A stretch of DNA of 64,000 bases from Streptomyces sp. ATexAB-D23 (GTDB taxonomy: Bacteria > Actinomycetota > Actinomycetes > Streptomycetales > Streptomycetaceae), in contig NZ_KB892002.1 of NCBI RefSeq assembly GCF_000373645.1, forward strand, positions 486,932 to 550,931, in the 5' to 3' direction. This document shows positions 41,022 through 49,914 of the stretch, one piece after another; within the stretch, counting starts at the first letter, position 1; every line of letters starts with the position of its first letter. The position numbers were made by a program, and so were the translations under genes. Under the pieces are notes generated by a model. The model was not told the DNA's origin, searched no databases, and saw only the letters and a program-made list of their open reading frames with translations.

Positions 41022-42476
41022 TCAGGCGGGTACGGACACCCGCTCCTCGGCCGGTACCGGGGCGGGCCCCGTCTCCGTGGCCGGTTCCGGCGTTCCGGCG
41101 CCGCGGCGGCCCGGGATCATCAGGGCGACGAGCGCGGCCAGGGCGACCACCCCGGAGCCGATCCAGACCGCCGGCACGGTCCCGTCGGTGAAGGCCCGCG
41201 CGGAGCCGATGCCGCCCTGCGAGGAGAAGACGGTGGCGAGCACGGCGACCCCGAGGGCGCCGCCGACCTCGCGCAGGGCGTTGTTGGCGCCGGAGGCGAT
41301 GCCCTGTTCGCCGGGGCGGACGCTGGACATCACCAGACTGGCGGCGGGCGCGAAGTACAGGGCCATGCCGATGCCGCCGGTGATGAGGCCGGGCAGCTGC
41401 GAGGCGTAGGAGGCGTCCGGGGCGATGGCCATGGCGAACAGCCCCAGTCCGGCTGCCTGGAGGGCTAGGCCCGTCACGACCACCGGGCGGCCGCCGAACC
41501 GGTCGGAGAGCATTCCGGCGATGGGCGCCACGAGCATCGGCATCCCGGTCCACGGCAGCATCCGCAGTCCGGCCTCGGTGGGCGAGTAGCCCAGGACGCC
41601 CTGGAGGTACTGGCTGAGCAGGAAGATCGAGCCGAACATCCCGAGGTACATCAGCATGCTGGAGACGTTGATCCCGAAGAACCCGCGGTCGCGGAAGAGG
41701 CGCATGGGCAGCATCGGCCTCTTGGCCCGGAAGCCGTGGCGGATGAAGCCGCCGATCAACACGGTGCCGGCGATGAGGGAGGTCAGGACGGTCGGGCTGG
41801 TCCAGCCGTCGGAGTTGGCGTTGACGAGGCCGTAGACGACGCCGAAGAGTCCGCCGCTGACCAGGAGGGTGCCGGGGATGTCGAGCCGGGCGTCGGGGGC
41901 GTACGACTCCGCCAGGCGGAAGCGTGCGAGCGGCAGCAGGAGCAGGCCGACCGGCACGTTGAGCCAGAAGATCCACTGCCAGGAGATGTGCTCGGTCAAG
42001 CTGCCGCCGATCAGCGGTCCGCCGGCCACCGCGAGGCCGGTCGCGGCGCTGAAGATGCCCAGCGCCGTACCCCGGCGGGCGGGTTCCACGGCGGCGGTGA
42101 GCAGGGTGAGCGTGAGCGGCATCATGATCGCGGCACCGACGCCCTGGACCGCGCGGAAGGCGATGAGTTCGTTGATCCCGGGCGAGAGGGCTGCTGCGGC
42201 GGACGCGCCGGTGAAGACGGTGAGCCCGGCGAGGAAGAGCCGGCGGCGGCCGAAGCGGTCACCGAGGGCGGCGCCGAACATCAGCAGCACGGCGAAGGTG
42301 AGCGTGTAGGCGTTGACCGTCCACTCCAGCTCCTCCATCTCTCCGCCGAGGCTCTGGCGGATGGAGGGCAGGGCGGTGGTGACGACGAGGTTGTCGAGGG
42401 CCGCCATGAATCCGGCGACGCTGGTGATGACGAGGGCCCAGGTCGCTCCCGCGCGACCTGTCGTGTGCTGGTTCAC
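41022..42476 (-). CDS. MFS drug exporter, DHA2 (EmrB/QacA) family
   Basis: A 484-aa protein with 14 predicted membrane segments. Motif ALDNLVVTTALPSI (motif D1) is in helix 1, GDRFGRRRLF follows helix 2, and GPLIGGSLTEHISWQWIFWLN is motif C. It belongs to the proton antiporters for toxic compounds. The GTG start at 42476 lies just below an operator (42492-42511) identical in its half-sites to that before the neighbouring TetR gene. Expression is therefore likely inducible by a compound sensed by that repressor. Confidence 0.93.
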   Translation of the reverse strand: MNQHTTGRAGATWALVITSVAGFMAALDNLVVTTALPSIRQSLGGEMEELEWTVNAYTLTFAVLLMFGAALGDRFGRRRLFLAGLTVFTGASAAAALSPGINELIAFRAVQGVGAAIMMPLTLTLLTAAVEPARRGTALGIFSAATGLAVAGGPLIGGSLTEHISWQWIFWLNVPVGLLLLPLARFRLAESYAPDARLDIPGTLLVSGGLFGVVYGLVNANSDGWTSPTVLTSLIAGTVLIGGFIRHGFRAKRPMLPMRLFRDRGFFGINVSSMLMYLGMFGSIFLLSQYLQGVLGYSPTEAGLRMLPWTGMPMLVAPIAGMLSDRFGGRPVVVTGLALQAAGLGLFAMAIAPDASYASQLPGLITGGIGMALYFAPAASLVMSSVRPGEQGIASGANNALREVGGALGVAVLATVFSSQGGIGSARAFTDGTVPAVWIGSGVVALAALVALMIPGRRGAGTPEPATETGPAPVPAEERVSVPA

Positions 42477-42491
42477 TGCTCCCCCTGGAGG

Positions 42492-42511
42492 GTTAGTTAT
42501 TGATTACTAAC
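42492..42511. promoter_or_regulatory. TetR operator upstream of the exporter
   Basis: GTTAGT-TATTGATT-ACTAAC, a perfect 6-bp dyad with an AT-rich 8-base centre, 16 bases above the exporter start. The same half-sites and spacing occur at 43120-43139. Confidence 0.82.
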
Positions 42512-42553
42512 TTCTTCGGGCAGAAAACCGGGCCGAACCCGGGTCGTGCTGCT

Positions 42554-43111
42554 TCAGGTGATCGGTTGGGCCGAGGTGTAGAAACCGGACCACATCCGGT
42601 GACCGGCCGGAAAGCCGAGCGAGGTCAGGGTGTTGGCGAGCATGCCGTACGCGAGGAAGGTGGTGGTCTCGTCCACGTCGGCACCGAGCGCCAGGTTGAC
42701 CGAGTCGAACAGCTCCATCCAGCTGGCCCGCACCGACTCGCCGAACGCGTGGTCACCGGCCGCCTCCGCGGCGGCGACGGCCGCGTACACCTGCATCTGC
42801 ATCAGGAGCTTGTCGGGGTCGTCGGCGATCAGCCGCTGGTAGGCCCTAGCCATGGCGTGGAGTGCTTCTTCGCCCTCCAACCCCTCCGCCGCCCCCGAGA
42901 AGACCTGCCTGGTCTCCAGGAAACAGCGGTCGGACGCCGCGAGGAACATCGCCTGCTTGTTGGGGAAGAGGCGGAAGAGGTACGGCTGCGAGACACCCAC
43001 ACGCTTGGCGATCACCTCGGTGGAGGTGGCGCTGTACCCACCCCGGGCGAACTCGGTGATGGCCGCCCGGATGACGCTCTCGCGCCGCTCGTCTGCACTC
43101 ATCCTTGCCAT
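42554..43111 (-). CDS. TetR-family repressor of the adjacent exporter
   Basis: 185 aa with an N-terminal helix-turn-helix (SVIRAAITEFARGGYSATST then EVIAKRVGVSQPYLFRLFPN) and a helical effector domain. Its ATG at 43111 sits 9 bases below an operator whose half-sites match the one before the exporter gene. This supports joint repression of both transcripts. The inducer cannot be predicted. Confidence 0.93.
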   Translation of the reverse strand: MARMSADERRESVIRAAITEFARGGYSATSTEVIAKRVGVSQPYLFRLFPNKQAMFLAASDRCFLETRQVFSGAAEGLEGEEALHAMARAYQRLIADDPDKLLMQMQVYAAVAAAEAAGDHAFGESVRASWMELFDSVNLALGADVDETTTFLAYGMLANTLTSLGFPAGHRMWSGFYTSAQPIT

Positions 43112-43119
43112 GCCAGTAA

Positions 43120-43139
43120 GTTAGTACTCAATCACTAAC
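43120..43139. promoter_or_regulatory. TetR autoregulatory operator
   Basis: GTTAGT-ACTCAATC-ACTAAC, with half-sites and spacing identical to 42492-42511, just upstream of the TetR start. Confidence 0.82.
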
Positions 43140-43211
43140 CTAGTCAAGCGGGAGTCCGGTACCCGTAATGCCCGGCGGGGTGGGACGCCCCGGCCGGGCA
43201 GTTGCGGGAGG

Positions 43212-44054
43212 TCACCCGACCGGCGTTCCCGGGCTCATGTCGTACGCCTTCTGTACGAGGCCGGGGCGGCGGCCGTCGTTGAGCCGACGGTCCCACTGGG
43301 CGTCGACCTGTTCGCGCGCCTGCTGTTCCATTTCGGCGGGGAGCAGGTGCCGGTAGCGCCGGTCCTCGCCCAGCAGGACCCGGACGGTGCGCTCGTAGAC
43401 CGGTTCGGGGTCGTACTGCTCGTGCGGAAAGGCCAGCTCGGCGTAGTCGAAGAGGCGGTCGGCGGGGCTGTCGCGCCACTCCTTCCACGTTTCGAACATG
43501 GTGTCGTTGAAGCCGGTGAGGAAGGGGCCGGGATTGATCGTGGCGACCGTCACGCCGAATTCGGCGAGTTCCTGGTCGAGGGCGTCGGCGAATGCCTCCA
43601 CGGCGTGCTTGGAGCCCGCGTAGGCGCCGGTGAACGGGTCCACGGTGAGTCCGGCGACCGAGGACATGAAGACGATGCGTCCGCTGCGGCGGGCCGCCAT
43701 CTGCCGGGCGATGCCCTGGGTGAGCAGGACGGGGCCGAAGACGTTCACCTCGAACTGCCGGCGGAGCCGCTCCTCCGGGATGTCGGCGGTCGCGCCGCCC
43801 TCGGACACCCCGGCGTTGTTCAGAAGAACCTCGACGCCCCAGCCCCGGGCGCTCTCCCGGTCGCCGGGGTCGGTGACATCCAGCTTCTCCACACGCAGGC
43901 CGACACCTCGTTCCCGGGCCTCGGCGCGCACCGCGGCGACCTGGGCGATGATCTCCACGCCCGCGATCACCTCGTGCCCCGCCGCCGCGAGCCGCAGGGC
44001 CACCTCCTTGCCGAAACCGCTGCCCGCTCCGGTGATGAGGATCGGTCCCGCCAT
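43212..44054 (-). CDS. Short-chain dehydrogenase/reductase
   Basis: 280 aa. It has the classical SDR motifs ITGAGSGFGKEVALRLAAAG (cofactor loop), LLNNAGVSEGG, MSSVAGLTVDPFTGAYAGSK (Ser, and Tyr-x-x-x-Lys as YAGSK) and NPGPFLTGF. The ATG at 44054 is the first with SDR homology; the upstream in-frame residues are non-coding. The substrate is unknown. It stands alone, with a non-coding space of 240 bases above it. Confidence 0.9.
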   Translation of the reverse strand: MAGPILITGAGSGFGKEVALRLAAAGHEVIAGVEIIAQVAAVRAEARERGVGLRVEKLDVTDPGDRESARGWGVEVLLNNAGVSEGGATADIPEERLRRQFEVNVFGPVLLTQGIARQMAARRSGRIVFMSSVAGLTVDPFTGAYAGSKHAVEAFADALDQELAEFGVTVATINPGPFLTGFNDTMFETWKEWRDSPADRLFDYAELAFPHEQYDPEPVYERTVRVLLGEDRRYRHLLPAEMEQQAREQVDAQWDRRLNDGRRPGLVQKAYDMSPGTPVG

Positions 44055-44231
44055 GGCTGTCCCGCCTTCCGTGCTGGTACCCGGCCGGTCACGCGGCACC
44101 CCGGCCCGTGGCCGCATATGAAAGGCACGATAAGTCTCCGCCCGCGAGGGCGCCTCCGGGCGGAAGTGGCCCGCACGGCCCTCCTGGGCGGCCACCCGGA
44201 ACGCACGGCCCAGGGGACGCACGGCCCATGC

Positions 44232-44265
44232 GTAAGGGGCACGGCCCATGGACCGTGCCCCTTAC
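44232..44265 (-). terminator. Terminator after the MaoC pair
   Basis: GTAAGGGGCACGG (44232-44244) pairs perfectly with 44253-44265 around an 8-base loop, 29 bases past the 44295 stop. The rest of 44055-44294 holds no supported gene, only short repeats of CACGGCCCA. Confidence 0.87.
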
Positions 44266-44294
44266 ACCGCTGCGCCGCTTACGCCGCGCAGGCC

Positions 44295-44723
44295 TCAGCT
44301 CAGCTGCACCACGGCCCGGGACATGCCCAGAACCTTCTTGCCGTCGCTCATGACCGTCAGGTCGACACGCACCCGCCGGTCGTCCAGCAGGGCGCCCACC
44401 TTGCCGCTGACCTCGATCACCGCGCCCTTGTCGTCGTCGGGCACCACGACGGGCTTGGTGAACCGCACGCCGTACTCGACCACCGAGCCCGGGTCCCCGG
44501 CCCAGTCCGTGACCACCCGGACCGCCTCGGCCATCGTGAACATGCCGTGCGCGATCACATCGGGCAGCCCGACCTCGCGCGCGAAGCGCTCGTTCCAGTG
44601 GATCGGGTTGAAGTCGCCCGAGGCGCCCGCGTACTGCACGAGCGTCGCCCGGGTCACCGGGAAGGACCGCGCCGGCAGCTCCGTGCCGACCTCGACCGTC
44701 TCGTAACTCACCTTCGCCGTCAT
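44295..44723 (-). CDS. MaoC-type (R)-hydratase/dehydratase, HadB-like
   Basis: A 142-aa hot-dog protein. GASGDFNPIHWNERFAREVG contains the Asp/His hydratase dyad (DFNPIHW), and DVIAHGMFTMAEA supports the fold. Its ATG overlaps the stop of the upstream partner by one base. In mycobacteria the HadAB pair next to rpmG dehydrates 3-hydroxyacyl-ACP in fatty acid synthase II; the same order here suggests a comparable acyl dehydratase heterodimer. Confidence 0.88.
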   Translation of the reverse strand: MTAKVSYETVEVGTELPARSFPVTRATLVQYAGASGDFNPIHWNERFAREVGLPDVIAHGMFTMAEAVRVVTDWAGDPGSVVEYGVRFTKPVVVPDDDKGAVIEVSGKVGALLDDRRVRVDLTVMSDGKKVLGMSRAVVQLS

Positions 44724-45175
44724 CACGCCTCCTCGGCGGCGCGCGCCACCAGCTTCGTCCACGCGGTCACGACGTGCTCACCCGACTCGTCGTGGACCTC
44801 GCCCCGGACGTCCAGGATGTCGTTGCCCGCCATGGACTTGACCGCCTCGATCGTCGAGGTGACCGTCAGCCGGTCCCCCGCGCGCACCGGGCGCGTGTAG
44901 ACGAACTTCTGGTCGCCGTGCACCACCCGGCTGTAGTCCAGGCCCAGCTGCGGGTCCTCGATGACCTGGCCGGCGGCCTTGAAGGTGATGGAGAACACGA
45001 AGGTCGGCGGCGCGATCACATCGCTGTGGCCGAGCGCCTTGGCGGCCTCGGGGTCGACGTAGGCGGGGTGGGCGTCGCCCACGGCCTCGGCGAACTCGCG
45101 GATCTTCTCCCGTCCGACCTCGTACGGCGCGGTGGGCGGATAGGTCCGCCCCACGAAGGACTGGTCGAGCGCCAT
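44723..45175 (-). CDS. FAS1-like/MaoC dehydratase subunit, HadA-like
   Basis: A 150-aa hot-dog protein lacking the clear hydratase dyad but with the HadA-type sequence VGRTYPPTAPYEVGREKIRE, AVGDAHPAYVDPEAAKALGH and APPTFVFSI. It should be the substrate-binding partner of the 44295-44723 product. It follows rpmG at a distance of 120 bases. Confidence 0.88.
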   Translation of the reverse strand: MALDQSFVGRTYPPTAPYEVGREKIREFAEAVGDAHPAYVDPEAAKALGHSDVIAPPTFVFSITFKAAGQVIEDPQLGLDYSRVVHGDQKFVYTRPVRAGDRLTVTSTIEAVKSMAGNDILDVRGEVHDESGEHVVTAWTKLVARAAEEA

Positions 45176-45249
45176 GGGCTCGCAACCTCCTGATGAAAGA
45201 CGACTGGGCCGGCCTGCGGCCCCAATTCAACGGCACACCCGCTACAACG

Positions 45250-45284
45250 ACACGAGGCCGCCCCCAGAGGGGACGGCCTCGTGT
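45250..45284 (-). terminator. Terminator after rpmG
   Basis: ACACGAGGCCG (45250-45260) pairs with 45274-45284, with a further CCCC/GGGG inner stem, 12 bases past the rpmG stop. It separates rpmG from the MaoC genes. Confidence 0.85.
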
Positions 45285-45295
45285 ACGAGCCTGAT

Positions 45296-45460
45296 TCAGC
45301 GCGTTTCGCGGTGCGCGGTGTGCGAGTTGCAGCGCGGGCAGTGCTTCTTCATCTCAAGACGGTCCGGGTTGTTACGCCGGTTCTTCTTGGTGATGTAGTT
45401 CCGCTCCTTGCACTCCACGCAGGCCAGCGTGATCTTCGGGCGGACGTCGGTGGCAGCCAC
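45296..45460 (-). CDS. rpmG: 50S ribosomal protein L33 (zinc-ribbon form)
   Basis: 54 aa from the GTG at 45460, with GGAG upstream. It carries two CxxC pairs ([11 protein letters not shown] and [10 protein letters not shown]), so it is the zinc-binding C+ form rather than a zinc-free paralogue. The [17 protein letters not shown] core is typical. Confidence 0.95.
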
Positions 45461-45548
45461 GTGAGTGCTCCTTGGACGGACGATGGACGGATGAACGCAA
45501 AAAAGAGTAGCCGATCGAAGGACCGACCCCACAATCGGCTACTGTTAG

Positions 45549-45621
45549 TAGCGGTGACCGGACTTGAACCGGTGACACAGCGATTATGAGCCGCTTGCTC
45601 TACCGACTGAGCTACACCGCT
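45549..45621 (-). tRNA. tRNA with CAT anticodon (elongator Met type)
   Basis: A 73-nt cloverleaf with acceptor stem AGCGGTG/CACCGCT and anticodon stem AGCGG/TCGCT around loop CTCATAA. It lacks initiator features at the acceptor end. Elongator tRNA-Met is most likely; a lysidine-modified tRNA-Ile2 is the alternative. Confidence 0.92.
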
Positions 45622-45665
45622 TTGATGATGAGTCCCCCGCCGAAGCGGGGTTTCCCGATCACCAG

Positions 45666-45738
45666 AGCCCCAATGCGGAATCGAACCGCAGACCTTCTCC
45701 TTACCATGGAGACGCTCTACCGACTGAGCTATTGGGGC
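45666..45738 (-). tRNA. trnT: tRNA-Thr (GGT anticodon)
   Basis: A 73-nt cloverleaf with acceptor stem GCCCCAA/TTGGGGC, anticodon stem TCTCC/GGAGA around loop ATGGTAA and TTCGATT in the T-loop. It lies 44 bases upstream of the CAT tRNA, so they are probably co-transcribed. Confidence 0.95.
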
Positions 45739-45952
45739 GAGCGATGAAGACATTACACGCTCGGTCGCCGATCGCCCAAATCCGTTTCGCGGCCCCCGCC
45801 CGACCCCGTCCCGTACCCCGCTCCGGCCACTCCCACACCGCTGATCAGCAAGGCCGTACCGGTACGACTATTGCGCTCCTGCTCGAACCGGACGGGGCCC
45901 ACCCCTAGGCTCTACTCACTCTGCGTGATCTTGACCCCTTCCCAGGAGCGCG

Positions 45953-47209
45953 ATGCCCGACAGCCAGCCGCGGCGGCCCGACGACCACGCGGCCGACGCC
46001 ACCGGCAGCCCGGAGAGTTCCGCGCTGACGCTCTGCGGCGCCCGTCTCACCGACGGCCGCGTCGTGGACGTACGGGTCTGCGGCGGCCGCATCGAGGCCG
46101 TCGGCACCGCCGGCAGCCTCACCTCCCCCGGCGCACGGCTGGACCTGCGGGGCCACCTGCTGCTCCCCGCGCCCGCCGAACCGCACGCCCACAGCGACAC
46201 CGCCCTCACCGCCGACGGCTCCGGACCCGCGTCCCCGCACCCCGACGCCATCCAGCGGCGCGCCACCGAGGCGGCGCTGCTCCAGCTCGGCCACGGCGCG
46301 ACGGCCCTGCGCTCGCACGTGCGCATCGGCGACATACAGGGCCTGGCGGCGCTCGAAGCCGTCCTCCAGGCCCGGCGCTCCCTGCGCGGCCTGGCCGACC
46401 TGACCCCGGTCGCCGTGCCCCGGCTGCTCACGGGCGTCGCCGGAGCGGACAACCTGGCCATGCTCCGCGACGCGGTGAAGATGGGCGCCGGAGCGGTCGG
46501 CGGCTGCCCGGACCTGGACCCGGACCCGACGGGCTACGCGGAAGCCGTCCTGGAGGTGGCCGCCGAACACGGCTGCCCCGTCGACCTGCACTCGGAAGGT
46601 GACGATCCCGCGCGGCTGGCCCGGCTCGCCGCGATGGCGGGCGGCCTGCGCCAGCAGGTCACCCTCGGCCCCTGCGCCGGCCTCGCCCGCCTCCCCCGCG
46701 AGGCCGCCGCCCGCGCCGCCGCCCAGCTGGCCGCCGCCGGGGTGGCCGTGACCTGCATCCCGCAGGGCGCCTGCTGCGGCGCGGAGTGCCGGGGCACCGC
46801 GCCCGTACGGCTGCTGCGCGAGGCCGGGGTGCGGGTCGCGGCGGGGAGCGGGGCGCTGCGCGACCCGGCCAATCCGGTGGGGCGCGGCGACCCGCTGGAG
46901 GCCGCCTTCCTACTGGCCTCGCAGAGCGGGCTGCGCCCCGAGGACGCGTACGCGGCGGTGTCCGCCGACGCCAGGCATGTGATGGGGCTGCCCGAGGTCC
47001 GCGTCGAGGCGGGCTTCCCCGCCGAGCTGCTCGCCGTACGCGGGGAAGGGCTCTCCGGGGCGCTGTCGCTGGCGTACAGCCGGATCGTGGTGCACCGGGG
47101 GCGGGTCGTGACCCGGACCAGCGCGGTGCGCGAGTACTGCGACTCGGAGGCGGGCGGCGGCCCCGGGCTGCCGCGCCAGGGTCGGCCGGAATCGACCGGC
47201 GGGCCGTGA
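45953..47209 (+). CDS. Amidohydrolase-family protein (cytosine deaminase-like) with altered active site
   Basis: 418 aa. The N-terminal beta sandwich (CGARLTDGRVVDVRVCGGRI) and the HxH motif (AEPHAHSDTAL) place it in the amidohydrolase superfamily near cytosine deaminase. Relatives read about TLSH for the barrel His and GADNxRDP for the catalytic Asp, from memory. Here those places read TLGP and GSGALRDP, and the segment before them reads IPQGACCGAECRG. Two expected metal or catalytic ligands therefore appear lost. It may be a non-catalytic or repurposed protein. AGGAG precedes the ATG at 45953. Confidence 0.8.
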   Translation: MPDSQPRRPDDHAADATGSPESSALTLCGARLTDGRVVDVRVCGGRIEAVGTAGSLTSPGARLDLRGHLLLPAPAEPHAHSDTALTADGSGPASPHPDAIQRRATEAALLQLGHGATALRSHVRIGDIQGLAALEAVLQARRSLRGLADLTPVAVPRLLTGVAGADNLAMLRDAVKMGAGAVGGCPDLDPDPTGYAEAVLEVAAEHGCPVDLHSEGDDPARLARLAAMAGGLRQQVTLGPCAGLARLPREAAARAAAQLAAAGVAVTCIPQGACCGAECRGTAPVRLLREAGVRVAAGSGALRDPANPVGRGDPLEAAFLLASQSGLRPEDAYAAVSADARHVMGLPEVRVEAGFPAELLAVRGEGLSGALSLAYSRIVVHRGRVVTRTSAVREYCDSEAGGGPGLPRQGRPESTGGP

Positions 47210-47243
47210 GCGGGGCGGCGCGCTCCGGCGTACCGTCGGTTCC

Positions 47244-47900
47244 ATGCGCATTGTCATCGCAGGTGGACATGGTCAGATCGCGCTGCGGCTGGAGCGGCTG
47301 CTCGCTGCACGCGGGGATGAGGCCGCCGGCATCATCCGCAATCCCGGACAGAGCGAGGACCTCAGGGCTGCGGGTGCCGAGCCGGTGGTGCTGGATCTGG
47401 AATCGGCCACGGTGGAGGAGACCGCCGAGGTGCTGCGGGGCGCCGACGCGGCGGTCTTCGCGGCCGGCGCGGGCCCGAACAGCGGTACGGCCCGCAAGGA
47501 CACCGTGGACCGGGGCGCGGCCGTCCTGTTCGCGGACGCGGCCCAGCGGGCGGGGGTGCGGCGGTACGTCGTGGTCTCGTCCATGGGCGCCGATCCGGAC
47601 CACCCCGGCGACGAGGTGTTCGACGTCTACCTGCGGGCCAAGGGCGCGGCGGACGCGGACGTACGGGCCAGGTCCGGGCTCGACTGGACGATCCTCAGGC
47701 CCGGGATGCTGACCAATGACGCGGGCACCGGGCAGGTCCTGCTCGCCGCGTCGACGGGCCGGGGTCCGGTACCGCGCGACGACGTGGCGGCGACGCTCCT
47801 GGAGCTGCTGGACACCCCGGCGACGGCGGGGCTGACCCTCGAACTGATCTCGGGGAACGTGCCGCTGACGGTCGCGGTGAAGGACATCGCCGGGAACTGA
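47244..47900 (+). CDS. NAD(P)-binding protein, atypical SDR (NmrA-like)
   Basis: 218 aa. It has a Rossmann start (MRIVIAGGHGQIALRLERLL, GGxGxxG) and YVVVSSMGADPD, KGAADADVRARSGLDWTILR and PGMLTNDAGTG as in atypical SDR5-type sugar-epimerase-like proteins. It follows the amidohydrolase gene by 34 bases and may be co-transcribed. The substrate is unknown. Confidence 0.88.
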   Translation: MRIVIAGGHGQIALRLERLLAARGDEAAGIIRNPGQSEDLRAAGAEPVVLDLESATVEETAEVLRGADAAVFAAGAGPNSGTARKDTVDRGAAVLFADAAQRAGVRRYVVVSSMGADPDHPGDEVFDVYLRAKGAADADVRARSGLDWTILRPGMLTNDAGTGQVLLAASTGRGPVPRDDVAATLLELLDTPATAGLTLELISGNVPLTVAVKDIAGN

Positions 47901-47952
47901 CCCCGGCACACAAAACCGGCCGGGGCGGCGCGCTGCGGCCGGTCCGCCGCGT

Positions 47953-48402
47953 TCAGCCGCGGGGCGCCGGGCGCACGGTGATGCCGTGCCGTTCCAGCAG
48001 GGCCGCGGTGACTCCGTCGCCGGGCCGCAGCTCGCCGGTGAACGTACCGTCATACGTCGTGCCCCGCCCGCAGGAAGGGCTGCGTGGCATGAGCAGTGCC
48101 TCGGTGCAGCCGGTCCGCCGCGCGGCCTCCAGCGCCCGCCGGGCGCCGTCGACGAACGCCTCGGTCACATCGTGCCCGGTGTCGTCCAGGACGCGGGCCC
48201 GGCCGTCCAGCACATCGTGCCCGTCGCCGCCGACGATCTCGGCGGGGCGGCGGGGTGTGGGCAGTCCGCCGGCGGTCTCGGGGCAGAAGGCGACGGGCGT
48301 GCGGTCGCCGATCGCGGCGGCCACCGGCTCCGATTCCTTGCTCCGGCCGTCGTAACGGCAGGGCACGCCCCGCAGGCAGGCACTGACGAGTACGGAATCC
48401 AC
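47953..48402 (-). CDS. DUF523/TudS-family iron-sulfur protein
   Basis: 149 aa from the GTG at 48402, which has GGAAGG seven bases upstream (GTG 48408 is also in frame). Conserved cysteines are visible in SACLRGVPCRYDG, VAFCPETAGG and MPRSPSCGRG. DUF523 members such as TudS hold a [4Fe-4S] cluster and desulfurate thiouracil. A tRNA or pyrimidine sulfur salvage role is possible by homology. Confidence 0.85.
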   Translation of the reverse strand: MDSVLVSACLRGVPCRYDGRSKESEPVAAAIGDRTPVAFCPETAGGLPTPRRPAEIVGGDGHDVLDGRARVLDDTGHDVTEAFVDGARRALEAARRTGCTEALLMPRSPSCGRGTTYDGTFTGELRPGDGVTAALLERHGITVRPAPRG

Positions 48403-48433
48403 GCGCACACCTTCCTCTCACCGGACAACAGAG

Positions 48434-48461
48434 AAGGCCCCCGTCCGGAGACAGGGGCCTT
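48434..48461 (-). terminator. Terminator after tRNA-Tyr
   Basis: AAGGCCCC (48434-48441) pairs with GGGGCCTT (48454-48461), six bases past the tRNA-Tyr 3' end. Confidence 0.75.
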
Positions 48462-48467
48462 GCTTTG

Positions 48468-48549
<82 letters not shown>

Positions 48550-48772
48550 AAGGGTTGCTGCCGTGAGACCCGCTTTGCGGCGGCGCTCCGTGGCAACGAC
48601 GTAAACGATACCTGATGACCGGGGGTGCTACGCCACCGGATTGACCAGCGGCCCCGAGGGGCGCGGGTGGCTAGGCTTTGGCGGGCGGCAGGGGCCTGCG
48701 CATCCCGGAGGTTCCGCGGCCGCCGCGTACGCACATCCTTTCCAGCACCCCCGATCCAAGGAGCCACACGTC

Positions 48773-49261
48773 ATGGCCGACTCCAGTTTCGACATCGTCT
48801 CGAAGGTCGAGCGGCAGGAGGTCGACAACGCCCTCAACCAGGCCGCCAAGGAGATCTCACAGCGCTACGACTTCAAGGGCACGGACGCCTCGATCGCCTG
48901 GTCCGGCGAGAAGATCCTCATGCAGGCGAACGGCGAGGAGCGGGTCAAGGCCATCCTCGACATCTTCCAGTCCAAGCTGATCAAGCGGGGGATCTCGCTG
49001 AAGTCGCTGGACGCCGGTGAGCCGCAGCTGTCCGGCAAGGAGTACAAGCTCTTCGCGTCGATCGAGGAGGGCATCTCCCAGGAGAACGCCAAGAAGGTCG
49101 CGAAGATCATCCGCGACGAGGGCCCGAAGGGCGTCAAGGCGCAGGTCCAGGGCGACGAGCTGCGGGTCACCTCGAAGAGCCGGGACGACCTGCAGGCCGT
49201 GCAGGCGCTGCTGAAGGCCCAGGACTTCGAGTTCGACGTCCAGTTCACGAACTACCGGTAG
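48773..49261 (+). CDS. yajQ: YajQ-family cyclic-di-GMP-binding protein
   Basis: 162 aa ([20 protein letters not shown]) with two tandem alpha/beta YajQ domains and the conserved [11 protein letters not shown] and [16 protein letters not shown]. Homologues bind nucleotides, some c-di-GMP, and associate with ribosomes or RNA. AAGGAG precedes the ATG. The longer in-frame reading from 48641 overlaps nothing coding and is rejected. Confidence 0.93.
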   Translation: MADSSFDIVSKVERQEVDNALNQAAKEISQRYDFKGTDASIAWSGEKILMQANGEERVKAILDIFQSKLIKRGISLKSLDAGEPQLSGKEYKLFASIEEGISQENAKKVAKIIRDEGPKGVKAQVQGDELRVTSKSRDDLQAVQALLKAQDFEFDVQFTNYR

Positions 49262-49407
49262 TCAGCCGCGGTCCGGGCGCGGAGCATCTCGTTCCGCGTC
49301 CGGACTGCATGTCCGAATACCGCCGGTCGTGGCGGCTCGGGCGCAGCAGACTGGTCCGTGACGGCCGGCGTTCCGGCCGGTCGTACGGACGAGGAGAGGG
49401 AGGCGTC

Positions 49408-49914
49408 ATGACCATGTACGCGACGGTCGACAGCCCGCTGGGTGAACTGCTGCTGGTCGGGGAAGAGGCCCCGGGGGCGGCGGGCACCGCGCTCGTCTCG
49501 CTCTCCCTGCCCGGCCAGAAGGGCGCGGCGGTCGTCCAGGACGGCTGGGTGTACGCGCCTTCGGCGTTCGGGCCGGTCGCCGCCCAGCTGCGGGAGTACT
49601 TCGAGGGGCGCAGGACGCGCTTCGACCTGGTGTACGCGGAGGGCCGGGGCACGGATTTCCAGCGCCGGGTCTGGGCCGCGCTGGACGCCGTCCCGTACGG
49701 GCGGACGGTGTCGTACGGGCAGATCGCCGAGCGGGTCGGCGCGAGCGGGGCCGGGGTGCGGGCGGTGGGCACGGCGATCGGGCGCAATCCGCTGCTGGTC
49801 GTGCGGCCGTGCCACCGGGTGATCGGCGCGGACGGGGCGCTGCGCGGCTACGCGGGCGGGCTGGAGCGCAAGGAACGGCTTCTGGGGCTCGAAGGCGCCC
49901 TGGCCGCGCGCTGA
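49408..49914 (+). CDS. ogt: Methylated-DNA-[protein]-cysteine S-methyltransferase
   Basis: A 168-aa suicide DNA repair enzyme removing O6-alkylguanine. It has a wing-helix DNA-binding part (GTDFQRRVWAALDAVPYG; SYGQIAERVG) and the acceptor PCHRVIGADG. GAGGGAGG precedes the ATG at 49408. Its stop overlaps the alkB start (TGATG), so the two alkylation repair enzymes are translated together. Confidence 0.95.
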   Translation: MTMYATVDSPLGELLLVGEEAPGAAGTALVSLSLPGQKGAAVVQDGWVYAPSAFGPVAAQLREYFEGRRTRFDLVYAEGRGTDFQRRVWAALDAVPYGRTVSYGQIAERVGASGAGVRAVGTAIGRNPLLVVRPCHRVIGADGALRGYAGGLERKERLLGLEGALAAR

